Shown here in pieces: positions 5,241 to 9,234 of a stretch of 9,234 nt of DNA (positions within the stretch are counted from its first letter, which is position 1; each line of letters opens with the position of its first letter). The stretch comes from Nitrospira sp. (GTDB lineage: Bacteria > Nitrospirota > Nitrospiria > Nitrospirales > Nitrospiraceae), in contig JANYBU010000265.1 of assembly GCA_025360665.1 (NCBI GenBank), positions 1-9,234 on the forward strand, in the 5' to 3' direction. Made by a program: the position numbers and the translations under genes. The notes under the pieces were generated by a model. That model ran no database searches and was not told where the DNA came from. It was given only the letters and a program-made list of their open reading frames with translations.

Positions 5241-5881
5241 ATTCGTTGGCCTGTCATGAGCTCGTACGCCTCATCGATCGTATCGCCCTCCTTCACCGTC
5301 ACATTGAGCTGAAATCCCAGTTCGTTCAGGTTCCATCGCGCGTCATGAGTTTGTCCGCGTGGAACCAACACGGTGCGATACCCTTCTCGTGCTGCGGCAC
5401 GAATCTTATCCGGGATGCTGCCCACCGGGCCGATCTGTCCTCCAGGTTCAATGGTTCCGGTCAGGGCAATGCCTCGCTGAATATGCTCCCCTTTGAACAT
5501 TGCGATGAATCCCACGGCCATAGCCGCACCGGCGCTTGGTCCGTCGCTGCCTACGGGTTGATAGGCCACCCCTTGCACAGAGACGGTCCCGCTATGCTGG
5601 ACCGAGGGTGTGCGTTCGACGGCATAGGCGAAGGCCTGAGCCATGGCGCCTAAATGAGCGTTTCCCAGTCGCACGCCGGCGAGGAGCCATTGTAGTTGAA
5701 CGGGATTCGGCTCCGGCTTCTTGTCCCACCACATCATCAGGATTTCAAACACGCCAAGATTGTTTTGGCGAATGGCCGCCAGGACTGGGAGTTCGATGAC
5801 CGTATCCGCCGGGACCGAGACCGGGACTCCACAAAGGAGGGTGATGACTAATGTATAGGTGGCGGCAAGATGGCGCGGCAT
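5237..5881 (-). CDS. Exported Lon-type (S16) serine protease domain protein
   Basis: A 214-residue protein made of a signal peptide (about 1-25, hydrophobic LVITLLCGVPVSVPA) and a stand-alone Lon proteolytic domain. There is no ATPase and no substrate-binding N-domain. The catalytic serine motif is SDGPSAGAAMA with Ser116. The lysine motif GPVGSIPDKIRAA gives Lys159. The 43-residue separation equals that of the Ser-Lys dyad in E. coli Lon (S679 and K722). LTGTIEPGGQIGPVG between them is also typical. Expected role: ATP-independent processing or binding of proteins outside the cytoplasm. I chose the start at 5881 because AGGAG (minus strand, 5889-5893) lies seven bases upstream and the signal peptide then begins at once. 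The frame is open to 5968 but runs through repeat sequence. The gene is transcribed divergently from the pentapeptide gene. Its TAG stop belongs to the terminator repeat. Confidence 0.85.
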   Translation of the reverse strand: MPRHLAATYTLVITLLCGVPVSVPADTVIELPVLAAIRQNNLGVFEILMMWWDKKPEPNPVQLQWLLAGVRLGNAHLGAMAQAFAYAVERTPSVQHSGTVSVQGVAYQPVGSDGPSAGAAMAVGFIAMFKGEHIQRGIALTGTIEPGGQIGPVGSIPDKIRAAAREGYRTVLVPRGQTHDARWNLNELGFQLNVTVKEGDTIDEAYELMTGQRI

Positions 5882-5905
5882 TGTGAGGCTCCTAACCAGG
5901 AAACG

Positions 5906-5982
5906 CTGAACGGTGAGCGATGAACGATGACCAAGGGAACGATGGTCACTTCCGCGTTCCGCGTTCATCGTTCAGAGTTCAG
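5906..5982. repeat. Inverted GAACGATGAACG-type repeat between divergent genes
   Basis: The 21 bases at 5906-5926 are inverted at 5962-5982 with 18 of 21 matching. Both arms are degenerate tandem words: TGAACGGTGAGCGATGAACG on one side and CGTTCATCGTTCAGAGTTCA on the other. The loop includes a further pair, TGACC (5928-5932) / GGTCA (5944-5948). It lies in the 200-bp region that must hold the promoters of the protease gene and the pentapeptide gene, so it could influence both. No convincing -35/-10 pair could be assigned. Confidence 0.55.
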
Positions 5983-6081
5983 TTGTTCGCTCGCGAAAGT
6001 GTAGCAAATCTGCTTAGGCAGTCCAGCGAGTCGGCGGTTCTTGCCTTGCGTTGGTCCATGGCATTCCGTATAAGGGCCTGC

Positions 6082-7143
6082 ATGATGAATCGGATGTGTG
6101 CATGCATCATGGTGGGGGGGCTGGCTATTCTCTGGCTACCGCTCGATGCCGTAGCCTCGAACTGTCAGGTGGAGACGTCTGCTTCAGGACCGGGAGTGGC
6201 GTTGACGCGTCATCTGGGCGCCGACTGCACGGAGCAAGAGCGAGAGGCGCAAGCGGTGGATGCGACGCAGCTGCTGCAGGCGTTCAAAGAAGGGAGGGGG
6301 ATCGATCTTTCAGGGGTGGTTATTCGTGGCGATCTGTCTCTGGACATGTTGCCCGTGGGTCCGTTGCCGCCCGAGCTTGGGGGGATGAAGGAGCTGCAGG
6401 GACGCGAGGCACGCGTGATTCCCGGCTCCATGACGATCGTCAACTCGGTGGTGCGCGGAGCGATCAGACACGGATCGACGCAAGGGCTGCTGGTGGTGAA
6501 GGGGCCTGTGACGTTCAGCGGGACCAGGTTTGAGCAGCTGGTGGATCTCTCACGGGCCGTGTTTATGCAGCCGGTGACGTTGTCAGGTACAGTGTTCTTG
6601 CGGGAGAGCTATTTTGTGCAGGGGCGATTTCTGCGCGACGTGTTTGCTGAGAAAACGGCGTTTGGCCCGCATACGAGATTTCACCGCTCTGTCTTCCAGG
6701 GGCCGGTCACATTCCAGCAGTCGGGGTTCAACGGGCTGGCGGAGTTTTTGGAGGTGGTCTTCGAGAAGGATGTCAATCTGTCGCGCACCTCTTTCAAGTT
6801 GGGCACCGGGTTTTCCGGAACCCGTTTTCAGGGCCTGGCGGATTTCTCTGAAGCATCGTTCGACCGTGAGGCATATTTTACCTTTACCCTGTTCGACAGG
6901 GACGCCGACTTTCGCCGGGCCACGTTCCGATCGACGGCGGATTTTTCCGATGCGTCGTTCAAGGGACGAGACGATTTCTCCAAAGCCTCTTTCGGAAAAG
7001 GTCCAGAGTTTACCAGGGCGATCAGATCGGCAACCGGACAGGCACCCCTAGGGTTCGGAAATCAGACAGTACAGTATGCGATCATCCTCTCCATTTTGGT
7101 ATTCATCGCCCTACTGATCGTCTATCGTATTAGGTGGCGGTGA
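6082..7143 (+). CDS. Exported, membrane-anchored pentapeptide-repeat protein
   Basis: A 353-residue protein. Residues 1-26 form a signal peptide (VGGLAILWLPLDAVAS). Residues 55-140 are a non-repeat region containing IDLSGVVIRGDLSLD, itself similar to pentapeptide coils. Residues 145-310 are a repeat solenoid of the Pentapeptide_3 kind (words such as ADFSEASFDREAYF and ADFRRATF). Residues 330-349 are a transmembrane helix with a basic RWR tail. The aromatic positions alternate at spacings of 5 and 6 residues, giving 11-residue periods throughout. Such right-handed beta-helices usually mediate protein contacts; the target is unknown. The frame is open from 5920, but that start lies in the repeat between the divergent genes. 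ATG 6082 or 6085 has AAGGG (6072-6076) at a usable distance and begins directly with the signal peptide. ATG 6058 is a further option. The topology suggests the solenoid is periplasmic with the C-terminus in the membrane. Confidence 0.82.
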   Translation: MMNRMCACIMVGGLAILWLPLDAVASNCQVETSASGPGVALTRHLGADCTEQEREAQAVDATQLLQAFKEGRGIDLSGVVIRGDLSLDMLPVGPLPPELGGMKELQGREARVIPGSMTIVNSVVRGAIRHGSTQGLLVVKGPVTFSGTRFEQLVDLSRAVFMQPVTLSGTVFLRESYFVQGRFLRDVFAEKTAFGPHTRFHRSVFQGPVTFQQSGFNGLAEFLEVVFEKDVNLSRTSFKLGTGFSGTRFQGLADFSEASFDREAYFTFTLFDRDADFRRATFRSTADFSDASFKGRDDFSKASFGKGPEFTRAIRSATGQAPLGFGNQTVQYAIILSILVFIALLIVYRIRWR

Positions 7144-7181
7144 CGAGGAGGCCTCGACCCCTCTTACCACTACTAATAGAC

Positions 7182-7200
7182 GGAGGCTTGCTCCGCCTCC
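7182..7200. terminator. GGAGGC/GCCTCC hairpin between the pentapeptide gene and scpA
   Basis: GGAGGC and GCCTCC form a perfect six-base-pair stem around TTGCTCC, 38 bases after the pentapeptide stop and 25 bases before the scpA start. There is no T-run, so strong intrinsic termination is doubtful. It may be an attenuating or 5'-leader hairpin for scpA. Confidence 0.35.
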
Positions 7201-7224
7201 CCCAAAGCTGGTATAAGTCGGCTT

Positions 7225-8025
7225 GTGGATAACCACCTCGACGACATCGAACAAACCGAATTACCCTATCAGGTTCGTATCGAGAACTTTGAAGGGCCCC
7301 TTGATCTTTTGCTCCATCTCATTAAGAAGAGCGAGATCAACATCTACGACATTCCCATCCACCTGATTGCCCAGCAATACCTCACCTACATTGAGGCGAT
7401 GGAAGGCCTGAACCTGACGGTCGCGGGGGAATTTCTCGTGATGGCGGCGACCTTACTTCAGATCAAATCCAGGATGCTGCTTCCCGTCGATGAGACGGTC
7501 GCCGATGAGGAAGACGGGCCTGATCCGCGTGAGGAATTGGTGCGGCGACTGCTCGAGTACAAGCAGTTCAAAGAAGCCGCCCGTCAGTTGGACGAACACG
7601 AGCAGTTGTGGCGGGAGATTTATAGCCGTGAACAGAGCCCCGCGGTCGAATTGGAATCGGACGAGACGCTGCTGGACAATGTCAGCCTGTTCGATTTAGT
7701 GGATGCGTTGCAGGGAATCCTCGATCGCAATCCCGGCAAGAAGTTCATGGAGATTCTGCCCGACAACTTGACGGTTCGGGAGCGGATGAACGCGATTTTG
7801 GAAATGTTGGAGGGGCAAGAGTCGATAAATTTTGTCGAGCTCTTTGAGCCGTCCTGCCATCGGCTCGTGATCATCGTCACATTTTTGGCATTGCTGGAAC
7901 TTATGCGGCTTCGAACGGCTCGGGTATTCCAGACAGAACATTTTGGGCCGATTCTCGTGTCGCGCGCCTTCTCACTCGTACCAGACCCGGCAGAATTGGA
8001 TGATGCTGAATGGAGGGGAGCATGA
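7225..8025 (+). CDS. scpA: Segregation and condensation protein A (kleisin)
   Basis: A 266-residue kleisin subunit of the SMC-ScpAB condensin, which organises and helps separate the replicated chromosome. The N-terminal SMC-neck-binding region is unmistakable (FEGPLDLLLHLIKKSEINIY, residues 22-41, then DIPIHLIAQQYLTYI and AGEFLVMAATLLQIKSRMLL). The middle is a variable acidic linker that binds ScpB (about 90-190). The C-terminal winged helix that closes onto the SMC head is seen in FVELFEPSCHRLVIIVTFLA and ELMRLR. Length is normal for the family. The start is GTG 7225 with only weak upstream purines (TAAG); no better start exists because the conserved region begins close behind. It overlaps scpB by four bases (ATGA, 8022-8025), so the two are translationally coupled. 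Confidence 0.95.
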   Translation: MDNHLDDIEQTELPYQVRIENFEGPLDLLLHLIKKSEINIYDIPIHLIAQQYLTYIEAMEGLNLTVAGEFLVMAATLLQIKSRMLLPVDETVADEEDGPDPREELVRRLLEYKQFKEAARQLDEHEQLWREIYSREQSPAVELESDETLLDNVSLFDLVDALQGILDRNPGKKFMEILPDNLTVRERMNAILEMLEGQESINFVELFEPSCHRLVIIVTFLALLELMRLRTARVFQTEHFGPILVSRAFSLVPDPAELDDAEWRGA

Positions 8026-8861
8026 GCTCAGTTGTGGAACAAGAGACAGACGACATAGCGCTGGCAGAGACAGCGTCGGTTATTGAGGACAATGGGGTGC
8101 CAGACGATGCGGCGAAGGATGCCGGCGTCGAGGCAGTGAACAGCCAGGCGGAGGCCATCGACTCGCGGGAACTCAAAGCCATTCTCGAAGCGGTCTTGTT
8201 CGTGTCGCCCGAACCGGTCCCGGTCGCTCGGCTGATGTCTATCTTGGGGAGAGTCTCAAAAGCCGAAGTGGTTCAGGCGCTGGGAATTCTCACGCACGAT
8301 TTAGATCAGGACGGGCGAGGCATTCAGCTTGTGCAGGTCGCAGGCGGGTATCGGCTGGTGACGAAGCAGGAGTATGGGCCCTGGCTGAAACGGATGGATA
8401 AAGCCAAGGCGGCGCAAAAGCTTTCTCGCTCCGCGCTCGAATCCCTTGCCATTATTGCCTACAAACAGCCGCTCGTGCGGTCTGAGATCGAAGAGATTCG
8501 TGGCGTCGAAACGTCCGGTGTCCTGCGTACGTTGTGTGAGCGCAAGCTGGTGCGGATCGTCGGGCGAAAAGACGTGCCGGGTCGGCCGATCATGTATGGG
8601 ACGACCAAGTTCTTTCTCGAGCATTTCGGGCTACAAGATTTGAGCCAGCTCCCGCCGTTGCGTGAATTCAAAGAACTCGGCGAGTCCGAGCAGGCCCTCC
8701 TGCCGATCGAAGAAGAGTTATTGGTGGTGGTCGAGACCTCCGAGACGCTCTACTCTGAAGAATTCCCTGTCCCGAGTAATCGTACGGAAGGTGAGGCCTT
8801 GGTGGCCTTTGGGACAGAGACCAACGGGGCGCTGATCGAAGAACCGGTCGAACAGTCCTAA
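8022..8861 (+). CDS. scpB: Segregation and condensation protein B
   Basis: A 279-residue protein with the two winged-helix domains of ScpB. The first is about 49-120 (ELKAILEAVLFVSPEPVPVA, then GRGIQLVQVAGGYRLVTK). The second is about 135-205 (SRSALESLAIIAYKQPLVRS, EIEEIRGV, CERKLVRIVGRKDVPGRPIM, YGTTKFFLEHFG). ScpB dimers bind the ScpA linker and regulate the SMC ATPase complex. An acidic N-terminal extension of about 48 residues and an acidic tail of about 65 residues flank the core, making it longer than many homologues. I use ATG 8022, not ATG 8010, because GGAGGGG (8012-8018) is its ribosome site and the ATGA overlap with scpA is typical. The TAA stop (8859-8861) is the first triplet of repeat copy B. 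Fragments of this gene recur at 8993-9187 (inverted) and 9183-9234 (direct). Confidence 0.95.
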   Translation: MSSVVEQETDDIALAETASVIEDNGVPDDAAKDAGVEAVNSQAEAIDSRELKAILEAVLFVSPEPVPVARLMSILGRVSKAEVVQALGILTHDLDQDGRGIQLVQVAGGYRLVTKQEYGPWLKRMDKAKAAQKLSRSALESLAIIAYKQPLVRSEIEEIRGVETSGVLRTLCERKLVRIVGRKDVPGRPIMYGTTKFFLEHFGLQDLSQLPPLREFKELGESEQALLPIEEELLVVVETSETLYSEEFPVPSNRTEGEALVAFGTETNGALIEEPVEQS

Positions 8862-8990
8862 TCAGGACGCTGAAAAAGGCCCCCAACTTCGTTCTCGGCT
8901 CGCTCAGAGGCTCAACGTACTGAAGCGTACGCCTCGCCTCTTCGCTCGATGCGAGAACGATGCTGGCGGACTTTTTCAGCATCCTGCTAG
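8859..8990. terminator. 132-bp palindromic repeat, probable terminator (copy B)
   Basis: This is the same family as 5110-5240, in opposite orientation. The left end TCAGGACGCTGAAAAAGGCC (8862-8881) is inverted at the right as GGACTTTTTCAGCATCCTGC (8968-8987). The sequence CTTCGTTCTCG near the left end matches the right half of copy A. The midpoint again holds a hairpin with GTAC arms, CGTAC-TGAAGC-GTACG (8916-8931). Placed directly after scpB, it most likely ends scpAB transcription. The strong self-complementarity also makes it a natural turning point for amplification or assembly errors. Confidence 0.7.
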
Positions 8991-8992
8991 TG

Positions 8993-9187
8993 ACTCTTCT
9001 TCGATCGGCAAGAGGGCCTGCTCGGACTCGCCGAGTTCTTTGAATTCACGCAACGGGGGGAGCTGGCTCAAGTCTTGTAACCCGAAATGCTCGAGGAAGA
9101 ACTTGGTCGTCCCATACATGATCGGCCGACCCGGCACGTCTTTTCGCCCGACGATCCGCACCAGCTTGCGCTCACACAACGTACGCA
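8993..9187 (-). pseudogene. Inverted fragment of scpB (residues about 168-232)
   Basis: Read on the minus strand, this 195-bp stretch matches scpB bases 8524-8718 at 190 of 195 positions. It encodes the identical amino acids over that span (TLCERKLVRIVGRKDV to QALLPIEEE). The five differences are at 9011, 9057, 9072, 9080 and 9096. All are synonymous (Leu, Pro, Asp, Leu, Phe codons). The frame then runs into the repeat as SLAGC and a TGA. The fragment lacks the gene's beginning and has no ribosome site of its own, so it is not a functional gene here. It may be a real inverted duplication or, more likely, a strain-variant scpB joined through the palindrome by an assembly or amplification error. 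Confidence 0.85.
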
Positions 9188-9234
9188 CGATTTAGATCAG
9201 GACGGGCGAGGCATTCAGCTTGTGCAGGTCGCAG
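9183..9234 (+). repeat. Direct duplicate of an internal scpB segment at the window edge
   Basis: These last 52 bases are identical to scpB bases 8292-8343 in the same orientation, and the copy runs off the window. It is joined to the inverted fragment through the five bases ACGCA (9183-9187), which belong to both copies. The frame corresponds to ScpB residues about 91-107. Confidence 0.85.

Noticed and set aside
5882..5968. Upstream extension of the Lon-type protease to 5968
   Set aside because: It also runs through the repeat. The AGGAG seven bases before ATG 5881 and the signal peptide there decide the start.
5920..6081. Upstream extension of the pentapeptide protein to ATG 5920
   Set aside because: The extension translates the inverted repeat between the divergent genes and would place 54 residues before a clear signal peptide. 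AAGGG supports a start at 6082/6085.

Overview
The window reads as a bacterial chromosomal segment, most likely from a Nitrospira-like member of the Nitrospirota. The taxonomic guess rests on the adjacent scpA and scpB genes, a small exported type 1 copper protein, and a family of about 130-bp terminator-like repeats with ends of the form GCAGGATGCTGAAAAAG, which I associate with Nitrospira genomes from memory. It is inference, not a database result. Both ends are cut. The left edge is the tail of an IS30-type transposase. The right edge breaks down into inverted and direct pieces of scpB.

Layout: 1-129 is the IS30 transposase tail. 130-509 is non-coding and holds imperfect palindromes. 510-633 is a frameshifted remnant of a methyltransferase 3' end. 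706-1242 holds a small helical protein followed by a HigA-type antitoxin with no HigB toxin. 1308-2798 (minus) is a methyltransferase with a PqqD-like N-terminal stretch. Its start is closely preceded by a MITE-like inverted-repeat element (2817-3010). 3139-3516 (minus) is an exported amicyanin-like cupredoxin. 3517-3951 is intergenic, with a low-complexity palindrome and half of a terminator repeat. 3952-4521 is a histone-H1-like protein with a basic N-terminal half and an acidic C-terminal half. 4657-5112 is an unrecognised 151-residue protein. It converges on an exported Lon-type protease domain (5237-5881, minus) across a 131-bp palindromic repeat that supplies both stop codons. Divergent from the protease, 6082-7143 encodes a membrane-anchored pentapeptide-repeat protein. 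7225-8861 is the scpAB pair for chromosome segregation, with an ATGA overlap, followed by a second copy of the 131-132-bp repeat.

Functionally, scpAB is the only clear operon. The 75-residue protein and HigA form a probable two-gene unit. The other genes look like independent single-gene units separated by repeat-rich spacers. I see no convincing new multi-gene defence or metabolic system. The most informative signals are structural: the repeat family at gene ends, an exact 11-residue period in the pentapeptide protein, a duplicated methyltransferase 3' end flanking the HigA module, and the fold-back at the right edge. The inverted scpB copy there differs from the intact gene at five positions, all synonymous, which points to a strain-mixed assembly or amplification chimera at least as strongly as to real biology.
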